Position numbers and translations under genes: made by a program. Positions 43,895 through 58,129 of a DNA stretch of 64,000 nt are shown here, piece by piece; positions within the stretch are counted from its first letter, which is position 1; every line of letters begins with the position of its first letter. Under the pieces are notes generated by a model that saw nothing but the letters and a program-made list of their open reading frames with translations, was not told the DNA's origin and did no database searches. Source of the DNA: Plasmodium coatneyi (Eukaryota > Apicomplexa > Aconoidasida > Haemosporida > Plasmodiidae); the NCBI RefSeq assembly GCF_001680005.1, contig NC_033560.1, forward strand, positions 871,501-935,500. Reading direction: 5' to 3'.

Positions 43895-46800
43895 ACAGGT
43901 GTAAACGCTGCCATAATCGCACACGTGAACAGAAATGTGAGTTGCCATTTTTCCGTTTGATCGTACAGGAGTGAGAGGTTGTCCCGGTGGATTGTGTCCA
44001 GGGCCGCGTCAATTTCGTCGAAAAAGAAAAAGGAAAAGTTGTCGATTTTGTTCAGGCATAGGAATAAGCAAATGGCTACAATGCTGCGCTCTCCTCCTGA
44101 GTGGGTAAAAATGGTGACAACGTGAACTAAGTGTTCGCGTGCAGCTATCGAAGAAATGCACGCCAGAGTGCACAAACGCAGCTAAGTGGGAATGCCCCAA
44201 TAGGGTGCACTTTTGTTCCCTTACCAGACAACTCCTGAATCGTATAACTCATTTTCTCATCTTCGTTCGAGGTTATGTTGATCGAAATGCCCGTGATTTT
44301 GTCAACGTAGGCTATTAAGGGGGGGGAGGTGCATAAAAATGGACGGGTGCATGCGTGAGGGAAGTACACGTTGGGAGGGAAGCGCGTGTGCATGTCTGCT
44401 CACCTTCATCGTCAATCATTTTTTTTCGTGCCCTTTTCTCACTGGCCTCCCTTAAGATATCCTTGTACTCCTGTTCGCTCATTTTTTTAAGCACCTGCGA
44501 AAGGGGTACCATTCGAATGCACATGTAGCCGTGCCGCATCCTGTCTGGTGAGCCAAACAACGGGACGTTTTCAAATGAAGGTGTCAAAACAAGTGTGCAC
44601 GTTTTTGTATCTTCCCTACCAGGGTAGCCTTGCGATTCTTAAAAAGCAATGAGAAATACTCGGAGAAATATTTACTGATTTTTAAGTACGTAGCCTCTAA
44701 CGCTTCGTCCTTCTTCTTTCCAATGTGCTGTAAGGGAGGGGGGAGGCACATGCCAGGGGAATGTATACAGTTTATATACGTAAAAGTGGATCCGCAACCT
44801 GGACAAACAAGCAAAGCAGTGGAGCGAAAAGAAAAAAACGGCACCTGTATCATGTCCTTAATGTTTTTATATGACGTGCTTATCTCCTCGTTTCTCTTCT
44901 TCAGCTCATTAAAATCGCCTAAACCGAAAAAAAAATTGGAACAAAATTAGCAAAATGGAACAGAATGGCGTAAAAAAGAGTGGTAAAGGAGAAAGGGAAG
45001 ATCTACGCAAAATTGTTTAATAAAAAAAGGAACTTCCAGGAGAACGATGTCAAATGGACAGTCACGCTATGCACGCATCTATGCTAAAGTGCAATTTTGG
45101 TAAACACCCCCACGTGTAGTAAAAACTTACTCATTAGTAGATTTAGTCTGTCTCCAGCCTTTTCATTCACATTGGAATATTTTTTTAGTTCCTGTGAGGG
45201 AGTGAAAAAAAAAAAAAAAAAGTGAGAATGAAAAGGGGGAGACAAATGCAACACGGCTGCATTGGACACAAGAAATGACATCAAACTGGCCAGACGCATG
45301 TGTGCCACCGCCCCCCTTTTTTACCAGTGTTATGGATTTAAGCTTCGCAGACAATTCTTGCTTATCGTAATTTTTATATTCATTTGGGTCTTTTATGCCT
45401 TGAGGCAAAATTATTTTTTTTTTTCGTATGTTTTCTTCCTTTCCTCTGCGAAGGTGCAAAAATGGGTAAGTTAAAGGTAAGTCAAGTCGTTTTTTTTTTT
45501 ATTTCGCGGAATGCAACATATTGTGTAGGCAACACGCTATAATGCTTCTTCCCCGCGTGAGAGAAATTTTACTCCAAAATGCGAAGCTCCTCATTTATCT
45601 GATTCATCTGATGACACAGATCCAGAATTTTCTTTTTGTGTTTCTTTTCGTTTATGTATATTTTGTCTAAGCTCGACTTTACGCTTTCCATGTCTTCCTG
45701 CAAAAGGGAGGAAGGGGGCAAATGGTGACAAAGAAGATGGAAAAAAATAGAACGTCCCCGGTTGGTTAATTCGACTCATATTTTGTTAGCCCCTCTTTTG
45801 CTCATTACGTTGATCTGTTTTATCTTCTTTTCGTAGAGCATCTTTTCCTTTTCGATCTGAAAACGGGGGATAAAGTGTGCCAAAGTGGGATACGAAGAAA
45901 TGTGTTAGAAGGGGATGCGAATCCATCACAAATTGGTGCGTGTGTGCAGGTATGTACTGCGAAGCGATGAGAAAGGCTGATCTGTGCATCTCATAAGTGA
46001 GACGATTTTTCTGTTCCACAGTTCGCCCACCTTTTCGATGTTGTTCTTCTTCTCCCTCAGTTCTTTGGTGTACTCGTCTATATCGACGTCTTCGTACTCT
46101 TCCATGTAGATGTTGGAGTCATTCTGCAAACGGGGGGGAAGAAGGAAAAAATATGCACGATGAGGAAGCACCCCCAAGTAGGTGCACCCCGCTGAACGGG
46201 CACCAATTTTCCAATTTGTCATTTTACACATTCACGTTTTTACGCTTTTATGAGTTACCTCGCTCCTCTTCTGATACAGAAGCTCCAACTTGTTTTTAAA
46301 ATCATCGTACTCGTTTGTAACTTTATTAAGTTCCTCCTTGAGTTTTTTGACTTGCTCATTCAGGGCGTTGATATCTACAGATCCTTTAGCCAACTCATCT
46401 GGGTTTACATTATTATTTCGCAGCTGCAGTATCTGCACCTTTAGCTTGTCTTTATAATCCTCCAGGTGCTCTTTCTTCTCCTTAATCTGTTTTATTTTTT
46501 CGCTAGTTATTCGTATGTTTTCCTCGTTTGCGTGAATATTATTTGTAATTGAATTCAGCGTGGTTAGACAGCCATTTTTTTGAGCTACGGTGTTGGATTT
46601 TTTATCGTAGATGATTCTTAGCTCCTCATCTATTTTTTCAATACTGTTGGACATTTCTTCGATGGCGCTCTTTTCCTTTTTCTCCTTTTCCTTTAACTCT
46701 TTGAGCTTACTATATATGGTGTAAACGCCGTACTTCTTTTTGCTGTACCCTCCGTACATAAAACCCTGCTTGCTCAGCTGCGGGGTGAGGGGTGTAATGT

Positions 46801-49644
46801 GATTGCTAAAGGGTCATAAAAGACGGCGCGTAGGAAGAGCATGCAAGCAACCATAGGTACGCACATGAGCATATGCAACGGTGAGATGCCCGCTTCGCCC
46901 CTTACGTAGTCCCCGTCGATGTTGACGCAGTTGTAGTTCTCCTCCAGGTAATTCTGACAACACTCCAAGGACTTCACGATAACCGTTTTAAATAAAATGC
47001 TCTTTAAAAACTCGTATATCTTGCTGTTGTAATTTACGCAGTTTATTAAGGGCACCATATTTTTGTCATTCGGGTACGTGAACTCGCTGTACTTTCTTAT
47101 ATTCAACAGTGGAACGATGGTTAGTTTTCCAAAGAAGAAATCCTTAAACTCGAATTCATTTTTTTTTTTTTCTTCTCTTTTTTTTTCTATAAATTCGACT
47201 ATTTTTTTCGCCGTCTTCATGTCTTCAACGATGAGCGTGAAGTAGTGGTTTTCCAGAACGGTGTCCACGGCTTTTACGTACGTTTTGTCCACCTGCGAGG
47301 GGGGTTGTTGAAGCACGCGTTTATATGCATACACACATACATAAACAAATACATACATGCATACATATACACATGTGTGTGCTTGTGTGCACTGGCCACA
47401 CTCTGCAGACGCGCTTTTCTGTTTTCCCTTCTTTACGTTTATGTTGTCTATGAGGAAGCCCAAAACGTTTTCCTTGTGTATGCTGGAGTCCTCCAAGATC
47501 AACTCCACCATCTTGACAATTTCTTTGTTCGAGCTCTTTATCATTTCTTCGTACTTGTCTAAGCAGCGGTGGATGGAAGGTGGGGCATAGGCACATGTAT
47601 ACCGGTGTAACTACATACAATTACATGTGCCTATCTGCACACGCAAGGCACATCACTCCGCAGAGATACATTTCCCCGTGAACTCGCCCTCACCATTCAC
47701 TTCAATCAGTTGACTTTTTACGACATTCAGGTTTGCCGTTCCTTCGGAGATTTTCTGTTGGTATTGCCTCTTCTGCTCGACGCAGCTCTCCGATTTCTGC
47801 GAAAAGTTGCGCGAAAGTTCGGGATGGTTAAAGGAGGAGGTGCACATAAGTAATGGGGGAAGAAACCACGAAAGTATATTTATATGTGTTGCCCCATTTT
47901 TTTTTTTTCAATCAGTAGACTTACACTGTTCAGTTGGCTTATTTCATTGGCGCATTTCTCCGATAGGGTCTTGTTTTCCTTAACGCTGTTTTTTAAAAGT
48001 TTGGACTCCTCTTCCAGCTCTTTTAAGTATTTCTCGTTTTTTATTGCCTACAAGATGCAGTGCAGAAAGGGGTGACCAAGGAATGAAGCACATACTAGGG
48101 GGAGGGGCTCTTTTTTGCCACATTCCCGTTCCATTTGTACCACCCTTTTGAGTCATTTTTCCTGTTACCTCCTTCTCCAGGACGGATAACTCCGTATTAA
48201 TATCGCCTATCATCTTCTCAATTTTTTTCACATTATGGGAGTAATTCCCGTCCTTGGCGTTTTTTGTCTGGTTCGCCGAAAGTAACTAAGAGAAAGTGGG
48301 AGAAAGGAAGGTACAAACATTTAATGGTTAATTTTACGTTGGTGAACATGTTTGTGTGTGTGTGACACGCGATTCTAAATGCGCAGGTACCATATTTATC
48401 TCGTTGTTCTTTTCCTCTATCTCCCTCTCCTTCGAATTCATAACGCTTTTCAAACTCTGCAGCTTCTCATTAACGCGCAAAATGAAATCGTTAATCTGGT
48501 TGAGGTTTTCAATTTTGCTTTTATTTTTGGATTCCTTGAATTTTTTCTCCTTCCTTTTTTCATCAATTAGAATTTCTAGATGTATGATATTTCTTTTGTT
48601 TTGTATTTCTTCCGACACGGATTTGTCCAGCTCATTTTGGTAGGAAACAATTTCTAACTTCATTTTGTTTAGCTGTTCCGTGTACTCCGACTTGGTATTA
48701 TTGCTTAAGCTTAAGTTGTTGTCTTCGTCCTGTGTTTTATTCTTCAATTCTTGCAACTTCGATTTCAGTGTTTGTGTTTCTTTATATACATTTTTGTAAT
48801 TTATTTCGTTCAAATGATATTCTAAATGAACTTTTTCTTTTTCCAATTTTTTATATTCTAAGAAATGTTCAAACTCTGCTTGTAGACTTTCCAACTTTGT
48901 ATTCATTTCTTGAAACTCCTTTTCGATGGTTCCTTTTTTTGCATCACATTCTTTCAGCATTGATAGAGCGTCTTTTTTTTTCTCTTCAAATATTTTTGCC
49001 CCTAATATACTCTTTAAGTAATTTAAAATTTCCTCATCTTTCATGTTACTTAATTTTATTATTTGACCTTGCTTAATTATGTTGTATAAATTGTTAACAC
49101 ATAATCCACAACTTTCGAGTAATTCTACGTATTGATTTTTACTGATATTTTTTTCATTCACGTAAATTTCACATTTCATATTTTCCATAACTTTTTTTAT
49201 TTTAACTTCATTTTCTTTAAACATGCTAAAATATTTTTCCGAGTTGTCAAAAATTATTTCTACGTAACAGCTCCGAACTGCATTTCCTATTCCTTCGTGT
49301 AAAAAAACCTGTTTGTATTCACACATGTCACTCAGGATGAACTCGATCGCCAGCAGGATGTTACTCTTTCCGGACCCATTAAACCCCACTGTGAAGGAAA
49401 AAAAGAAATACATATGCAAGGAGTGGCAAAAAATGGGCCTCACATATATGCATGTGCCTCCTGTTCTGGTCCATGCCGCTCCACCCTCCTTGCAGAACGA
49501 ACAAAATGGAGCTGCGCGAAATTATAATAACAGTGGCCGTGGCCGATATACCATACCTATACAATTTATCCCCTTGGTAAAATCAATGGTCGTTTCATTT
49601 TTGTATGTCCGGAACCCTTTAAGTTTTATCTGTTTTATATACAT
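43227..49644 (-). CDS. SMC3: Structural maintenance of chromosomes protein 3 (cohesin subunit)
   Basis: I assign 21 exons: 49557-49644, 48391-49388, 48169-48285, 47925-48047, 47694-47796, 47437-47558, 46906-47292, 46259-46777, 46031-46123, 45809-45856, 45573-45697, 45325-45445, 45131-45191, 44845-44918, 44620-44727, 44404-44494, 44225-44311, 43967-44096, 43789-43839, 43519-43627 and 43227-43253. The total is 3582 nt (1193 residues), all phases consistent. MYIKQIKLKGFRTYKNET leads to Walker A GFNGSGKS (31-38); Q-loop NNLYNIIKQGQI; long coiled coil; hinge around residues 500-640 (AVDTVLENHYFTLIVED ... CVNIDGDYV); second coiled coil; signature LSGGERS (about 1087-1093); Walker B FFFFDEIDAALD (about 1111-1120); QFIITTFRKELLEYC. 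Together with SMC1 it forms the cohesin ring that holds sister chromatids. The gene lies about 8.5 kb from the centromere. One of the paired acetyl-acceptor lysines is replaced (M100-K101). Confidence 0.95.
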
Positions 49645-50648
49645 GGTTGCATATCGGGGGTACTGAGAATTTCACCTGTGTCTTGTTCTCCACACCTTGG
49701 CGTCAGCGAAAGGGGAACCACACGGGAGCTGTTTATGCGTGTCCTCCTTGTTTAGAAAAACATTTATGAAAAGTGCAAACTCGATAAAACAGAGCAGGGG
49801 GAGGAGAAGCAGTGCAAACCAGAAAGTGTGCAACTGTAAAGTTCATGATCGATAAAGGCATGAGCAAAAAGTACACAAATGCACAAGTGCACAAGTACAC
49901 AAATGGAAATGTGGAAAAAAATAACCACTCGTGCGCATTTTACAATTTCCTAATTTTTCATCCTTTTCGTTACACGAAAACAAAGATGAAATGCGTTTTG
50001 CGCTTTTTTATTTGACCCCAAATATGCTCGCTTCACACCCCTTTGAACATTTTTTATACATGTATTTTTACGTATGTAAAAAAAAAAAAAAAAGGGCCCC
50101 TGTACGGGAAGGGAAAAGGACGCGTACATTTACCGAATACGCATTCAAGGACATGATCCAAATGGCAATTTTTGCCCCTTACGCTTCTGATGCTCCATTG
50201 GGTGTGCCCCTTTTTACGACCCCAATTTAGTCATATGTTTAGCCTACTGCGCACCTTATTCTTTGTTGCATCTCGCAGTTTACGGTTACGTTTAAGGGAA
50301 CATAAATGGTTAAGTAAATGTTTTGCCTTTTTTTTTTTTTTTTTTTTTTTTTGGCGCAGTATACATACACATATATCGCACCTGTTGCTTGCTTTCAAAC
50401 AAATTCTTAAAGTTGAATGGGATAAAATTAAAAACAAACGAAAAAAATGTATATTTCGTGCAAAGCATAATTGTGACTACAAATTGGAAAAGAGGTACAC
50501 ATAAGGGGTGATGTGCAAATATATTAAATGGAAGAAAACACACAAAAAAAAAAAAGTAATAAAGTAAAATATAAAATATTATACACAAAAAACCCAGCAA
50601 AACTGCATAGCGTAAAAGCTATAAACATGTAACTTCCCCATTTTCCGC
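49645..50648. other. SMC3 upstream region
   Basis: 1 kb of AT-rich DNA with an A-run (50080-50094) and T-run (50330-50352), and a CACAAATGCACAAGTGCAC imperfect repeat at 49873-49905. No gene supported. Confidence 0.5.
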
Positions 50649-53600
50649 TTAAAACTGCCTTTCCGTTTTACACTTGTGCAAATCGCTTCTCACATCAGCT
50701 GCCAATTTTTCCAAATCAGCAAATTTTTCATTCTTTTCAAAATTGATTAGCTCCCTGTGTAGCCTGTCAATGGACTGATATAAATCTTTGTATTTCCCTT
50801 TTTTTTTCAAAATTAATAAAATGCCTTCAAAGAAGTTTAAGGGAACTCGTTTTATGTCAAATGATTTTAGCACAGCGTTCAGGACGTTCAGGGCTACTTT
50901 AGCGTTTTCTACGAATGTGAGGCATAAAAAGGGGGTGAAATTGGGGGTGAGGGAAGTGCTACACATGCGTGTGTAACCAACATGAGCATAATAAAGAAAC
51001 ATGCACAGTTGCAATTGCGGTTGCAGGTATGCGTACGCGCCCTCTGCTTCCTACTATACGTACCCTCGAAGAACGCTGCCTTCATGACAGTGTAATACAG
51101 TTCGAAATTTGTTGTCCCCCCAGATCGGGAAAATGATTCGAACTCTTTGAATATTAAATCGTTCTGAAAAGGGAGAAGAAAAAGGGGACATAATAGCAGC
51201 ACAGTGAAGACATAGTATTAGTACAATGGAGATATAATTCCTTTTTTTGCGAAATTTCTCTACCATTTTTCTCTCAAAGTACAGGGAAAAAACGTCTATC
51301 AGCGTTTCTGTGCTTACGAGAATGTCACACTGAAAAGAGGGGGGGGATGGAAATATGCACTCGTTTGTAAATGGCACCATCGGGAATTAGTAGACATAAT
51401 ACGGTGTGTACATATAGCACTATGCCACACCGTACAGAGGCATCCCCTTCGTAGCAGATAAATGGCTAGCACAGCCATTTTTTATTTGTTCGTACCTTCC
51501 TCGACAGGTCCAACAGAGTTATAACGTTGCCCACTTTCTTTTTATTTAAATCAAAATATAGGCACATATGGATAAAATTTTCGTACTTCTTTAAAAGTTT
51601 GCATACAGTAGGACCATTTAGGAGGTCTTTAAAGTATTCCTTGTCCATGGCCCTCAACATACTAATGTATTCGTCAAAGTTCACTTCTTTTGTGCCACCA
51701 CCCGCTGGGTGCCCATCTGGTAATGCACTAATATCCGTAGTAGTAGGAGCAGTACCCTCTTTAATGTCTCTCCCACTTTCGAGGAAAAATATAATGGTTA
51801 GGAATGCTAACGCGCTGTCGTAAACCAAACTGAGCTTTTCATAAACGTTAAGATAGTCTCTCGAATTTAAATATATTATATTGTTGTAGGTGAAAAATAT
51901 ATCCCTCAGTGTGGTGATTAACGCATCTACGTTTTTACTATTTACGTGGATTCTCAGCTTGTTGAATAAAAAACCTTTCAAGGAATCTTCGCTGACGCTG
52001 TCTGAACCAATTGTATATTTTAGCTTCACAAATACATTAGCAACGTTACTAAATGTGGAAGAAGGTGGAGCGCTCTGTTCAGTGCTCCCGTTCTGTTCAC
52101 TGTAATTTTTTTCAATTACGTCTCTGTATAAGTAGTTTTTTCCTTTTGCATGAACATTCACATTTTGCGTAACTTTATTGTTGTTGCTTTTTTGCTTATC
52201 ATACAGATCCTTCTCCATCGTTTTATCACACATAATTAAATTGTTCTTCAAAAGTAGAAATATGGACATTATATTTTTGCAGTTCACTGTCGGAGCAAGA
52301 ATTACATTTTTATTAAAATCACTTGAATTGAAATGCCATTCGGATGAAATTATTTCTTTCAAATTGTGAGCATTTTTCAAATGATTTACAGACATGGATA
52401 CAGTACGTAATATAAAGTGTGGAACATAAGAATAGACATCATCTCTATTTACTTTAATTACTTCATAATTGCTGGACAAAAAAAAGTTTAAGATGTTTTT
52501 TTTCAAAAAGGTTGAATATTTTAAATCCTTTTTTGTGTATCTTGTCACATAATAATTTAAAAATAGTAGAAGGAAAAAAAATATATTTACTGTTATTCTG
52601 TAGTTCTCTTTGTAAAAAAATAGGTTTATGGCCTCGAAAAATATGTTCAGTATGTTATTCACGTTGGTCAATTCACTTTCTATTATGTCGTCCGAACCAT
52701 AATCCATAAAAATATACTCCGTGATAAAATTGCTTAAGATAAACAAACTCATGTCATATTTATCTTTCTTCGCAATTTCGTAAACTTTATTATATAAGTT
52801 AAAATCCTCATTCGAATTGATCCCTTGAAAAATGTAATAAGACAGCTTGTTTTTTCTTAGATTTACTATATGGTTGTAAATTTCGATGTTTTTCTCGAAC
52901 GGGCATTTCAAGTCCTTCACTGCGCTTGCGTCTTCTTTTACACATTCTAGTGAAGATCCCTCCTCCGCTGCGCCTTCGCTCACCGGCTTTGCCTCTTCCT
53001 GCGTGATTCCCTTCTCAGATTCATAATTCAGGTTGTTGAAAAATCTTATTAATATCACATACGTTTTGTACGTTTTAATGTACGAATACTTGAGTAGAAG
53101 GAAATATAACTTTTTTATATTAATGAAGCTTTTAAATTTTATGAAATATTTTAAAAGTTCATTAAAGTTAAAAATATCGATCATTAATTTCATGTCACAT
53201 TTTTTTTTTAAGTAATCACACATATGCTTGTACAGCATCGTTTTCGTCAGTACGAAATAGCAGTCTTTAGAAAAATATAAATTTAAGTAAGATTTACTGA
53301 TTAGTTGTAATTCATTCAGAACGTGCCCTTTGTCTATATCACAATTCTTAAAACTGTGTATCAAATTTTTTGCATTCAAATATTTTATAGGAATATTCTT
53401 CTTCAATTTCATCTTTTTGTAAACCTTGTACACTCGATCATATTTATGATTGCTCAAAAAGGACTGAATAAACAAACTATATGTTTTGTTATTTACATAT
53501 AAATTATCTCTTTTTTCTAAGCGTTCAATTTTGTCATACTCTTTGTTTTTCAGTAGACGCAGCAGATATTTGTTAAACTTGTCTTTCATGCTATTCGAAT

Positions 53601-55518
53601 CGTTTGCAGTTGCGTCTTTATTTTCTACGTTCTGAGTGTCTGATTCCGTATTTTGCTCAGTGATCCGATCGCCGTCGCATTTGGCAATTTCTTCCTTACT
53701 GTCGCCCTCCTTCAAAATTATGCCATTCGTGTATAACTGCCCCCCGACATTTTTGCTCTCATTAGAATTGCTTGTAATCTTTTTATTCATGTGATTCTTT
53801 TCATTCTCCACACTTTTAATCGATTCGCTAATATCTAAGAGTAATTTAGACATGTCGCCGGAAGTTTCTTCCCGCATATTGTCATCTACAACTGCATTAA
53901 AAATTTTCTTCACAACACTTAAACTTTTATCATCAAGTGCGTTAAAATTGTTTTTATATAAACTTAAAAGCAAGACTATATTAGAATAATCTCGTACTGG
54001 GTATAAACTATCTAGCAACACAGAAAATAAATAATTAACAATTTGCAACAAGTGATCATCCTCCTTTCGGTCTTTTATAGAATTCTTAAGATTTAATAAA
54101 ATAATAGTACAAAAATAGTGATCACTGAAAAAAAAGAAAACATAAAATAATAAAAGTTTTATCAAGACATTGTCATATAGTTCTTTAAATTGTACATGTT
54201 TGCGCCCCTTGACTAACGACTCCTCTTCATTTAATATAGCGTCTTTTCCTTCCTTCTCATCGCTGGGGTCATTATTTAAGCTTTCATTATGCATCTCGTT
54301 TTTCTTTTCCACAATAATGCTACCACCTTTTTTGCTATTTGCAATAACCCCTTTAATATATTCACATTCCTTTTTTTCTTTCTCAAAAATTGTGTTAAGT
54401 ATATAAGTCTTGTACTCACTATAATTTAAGGTATCATCATATTTCGCAACATTTTCCTTTAGATTCTCCAAATTTATTTGATTATGAATTAATAGCATTA
54501 CGTAGTAAAAGCGAGCTTTGCTTAAATTATAAGAATACAGGGAAAAAATACTTATAAAAAAGAAATGGGGATTTATTATGTACTCATAGTGTTGAATTAA
54601 ATCTGGGTTATCTCTAATCAGCAAATTCAACGCTGAGAATATTTCTGTTAGGAAATGAAATACATAATTGTTATTTAAAACGACGTTGGTGCTTAACACA
54701 GAAAAGAAACTTTTAATATTCATTTTGATCGCATCATTCTTTTTTATATCTTTTATGAGATTGTGCATATTTACAAATTCATTTTTCATCCTGTCACATA
54801 TGTGCTTGTCATGTAGATAATTCTGGGAGTGCTTTATGATTGTATTCATTATATTTCCGATTTCATTTTTAATAAAACTGAAAGAGACATAATTATCTTT
54901 GCAACATTTTAGTAAAAGAGAATAACTTTCTAAATGCTTAAAAAATTCATCTGTATTCATGTTATCAATTGCAACGGACCCAAGGGAAAGAAACAACGAT
55001 TTTATTTTTTCAGAATTGAAGGTCTTGTCTGCATTGTTTCCCTTTTCATCAATGGACGCAAATGCTCTTTTATATTCTGCATACAAAAATTTTGTTAAGT
55101 GTGTAACATCTTTGCTGCTCATATCGTCTATCGCTACTTCATTCCACACATCTGGACTTGACGCAAAACTAGATGTGAATCTATCTAGGTTCTTGGTATT
55201 GGCACTATCATTTTCACTTCTGTTAGAGAAGGGACTATTTCTAACAAATTTGTCTATATTTTCATACACATCGCTCTTATCGACGTTTGACCTTTTTAAG
55301 GATTCTCCATGGGCAGAAAACGATTTTTCTAATCTAAGGATTGCCCTTTTATTGTTGGCCTTTTGTGTGTATGACGTAAATTTTGGGTTATTAAGAAAGA
55401 AAGGTGTAGTTTTTAATTGGAAACATGTTGTAATATCATGTTCTTCTATGAGCAACAAAAGGAAAAATAAAATTGGAAGGAAAGCATGTTTCATGTTATG
55501 TTCATTTTGTCTCTTCAA
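50649..55518 (-). CDS. Large plastid-targeted-looking helical protein, function unknown
   Basis: Four exons: 51496-55518, 51264-51329, 51064-51163 and 50649-50908; 1482 residues, phases consistent. The start at 55518 (or an in-frame ATG at 55494) gives a signal peptide (HAFLPILFFLLLLIEEHDIT) followed by an Asn/Lys/Ser-rich region with little acid (KTTPFFLNNPKFTSYTQKAN), the leader type used for the apicoplast. The remainder is long, Asn/Lys/Tyr-rich and mostly helical, with recurring hydrophobic helix pairs (FNFNELLKYFIKFKSFINIK; LYFLLLKYSYIKTYKTYVIL) that resemble helical-hairpin RNA-binding repeats (PPR/RAP-like) without a motif good enough to name. Two charged low-complexity insertions (around EKKNEMHNESLNND and EEAKPVSEGAAEEGSS) interrupt it. 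The C-terminal exons encode KRVPLNFFEGILLILKKKGK and a final coiled coil. It is the last gene before the centromere on this side. Confidence 0.8.
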
Positions 55519-58129
55519 AATAAGGTACTCTCAAAATAAGCCTTTTCCTTTTTTTTATTTTGTGTGTGTTCTGTGCCCAGTATATTATTCCGATACGCGT
55601 ATGTAGGTACATATGCAAGTATATGTATCTGTACGCATAAATCAAAGTTAATTTCACCTCTTAATAATTCCATATTGATGTTAAAAAAAAATGATAAAGC
55701 TCATATATAAAAATATTTTTTAATACTGTATATAAATAAATTCACCAAAACAAAATTCGCGTTTTTAACAAAATTGTACGAAAGCAAAGATCCAAAAAAA
55801 TGTAGAAAAAAATACGCGCACGGAAAAAAAAACACATCAACCGTTATAAACAAAAATATAAAATTCCTTAAAATAAAATAGAAAAAGGAATTTTAGTTGT
55901 ACGTTTCTGTTATAAAATAGCAATCTTTTTATCATTTCACTTTGAAAAGGTAGAGGAATTAATATTTTCTAATTGATTCATCAATGTTCCAGAACGAAAA
56001 ATGTACGCAATAAAATGTGCAATACTTTAATTACCATTTTGTACTGTTGCTGATTCTGAATCGTGGATTTATATTTCTTACAATTTTGACACAAAAATGA
56101 AATGAATATCGAAAGAGCTAACAAAATGTTGCAACAAGGATGTCATTATTAAATAGTAGTAAAAAATTAAAAGAAACATAAAAATTATTTAATAAATTGG
56201 TCTAATTTCTTGGAGGTTACATCTTTAAAGAGGTCAAAATAAATATATAGAAGCATAGTTTTTACAAATGTGTGCCTGTTTTTTTGTCTACAAAAGCGTA
56301 ACTTTCCATTTCTTCATTATTTTCTACAAAGATACGAAACCTAGCAAAGTGTATAGATTATAATGAAATGTGTTTAGGATAATAGCGCACAATTGGATTT
56401 AAAGTGTGTTGTACTATTTGACAGTTATACAATATTGTTCTCCACTCACACACTACTACCTGCCATAAAGAAATGACTTTTTCTAAGTCTGTGTTTTCTT
56501 TTTGAAATTATATAAAAATTTTTCTTGTCATATATATAAAACAAACGGAAGGATCCAAACTTATCTATGAGCTTATTTATATATATATATATAAATGCAT
56601 ATGCATATTTAAGAAAAAGAATGGTCATTTTTTACGCACATACAATGTTATATATGCTTTAAAGTAAAATGTACGTTTTATTATAAACGTGTGCTTTATT
56701 TTCCCGTCCATTTAATCTGCAGTTATGTGGAGCATTCAAGGTCATTAAAACTTCTGCGGCAAAATAAAATGAAAAAAGATGCTAATAAGATAAAAAATGA
56801 TGAATATGCTTTTGTCTACATTTTATAAAAAGTAGCGGGATAACGAATCAATAAGTTGTAAACGGATTGTCTCGTCAGTTGTTATTTACTAAAATTAGTG
56901 TTATCTTAGAAAAGAACAATAGATTATTAAATTCGTGAACAAGGGGAAAAGCAAAATAAACATTTGCTTTCTTTTACGAAATATCAGCGGAGTTTTGTCT
57001 TTTCTTTATAAAATATTTAAAAGTTTCAAGGACATGTCTTTTACGTGAAAACGCAAAAAAAAAAATGAATTAACAAATTATACGGGTAACCGAAATATTT
57101 CTGACCTCCGATTGTGCGTCTTTTTATTCTTGTAATGATACACGTAAATTGACTTAACGCTTACTATTTTATATAAGTACATATACTAAAGTTTTCTTTT
57201 ACGTTTCTTCATATGTTTGTATTGATGTGTAAAGGCAAATTATGAAATACACACTTAGTTAATGCATTTTGTCTGTTGCAAAAAAAAAAAAATGTAGAAA
57301 AAGAACAAATTAAGCTTTCATGTTAAAATTATATGGTACACAAAAATTAGAAATAAAGCACTATAGCTTAATTCAAACTGTTGTAAAATAGGGGGTTTCG
57401 AGTACCAGAGCTGCGCTTATCGTAAATGATGTATTTGGACAACGAATGACACACAAAGCTTAATTATTAGTAAAATTTGATAAAAGGCAAAAGTTTAAAT
57501 TTAGCAATTTGGACAATTTCCATCTATCATGGTAAGGAACATTTGAAATTAGCATTATGTACTTTTAGAAAAATAATATATTAAAAAGGATATAAAATAT
57601 GCATTTTCTTCATTTCAGCATATATAACACTGTTCCAAACATGTAAGTACACAAAAAATTCTGTGAGGTTTTTCTCTAATGAATTGTCTATTCATATTCC
57701 AATAGGATAAAGAATTTCCTTAAGTGAGAAATTATAACTTAAAATACCCACTTTGTTTATGATGACACTAAGGACATTCACACTGCGCAATGAATTTGAT
57801 GTGTAATCAAATATAATATCTGTTATGTGTTCACTTCATATAACCGTTAAAACAAAAGACATGGTTCCATAAAAGGAATAATCTTATTATTCCAATAACA
57901 TCTATTATATGTATCAAGTTGGCGTATGCTAATGTAAATGTAAGTTCAACTTTACATATATTAAATAATGTATTCCATTATTTTATTTACTACGTAAAAG
58001 TTATGAAATAATGCCTTCCGGAAGTTTTCTTAAACATGTGTATTTTCAAACATACTCTGTTCATTATATTAATAGTGGAATGGTTAATAATTAAAAAATG
58101 GTTTAAACAATTAATTATTGCTTTATAAA
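55519..58129. other. Pericentromeric intergenic DNA, left flank
   Basis: 2.6 kb of AT-rich DNA that still contains ordinary G/C and no satellite unit. The part next to 55518 should contain the promoter of the large minus-strand gene. No gene supported. Confidence 0.55.
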
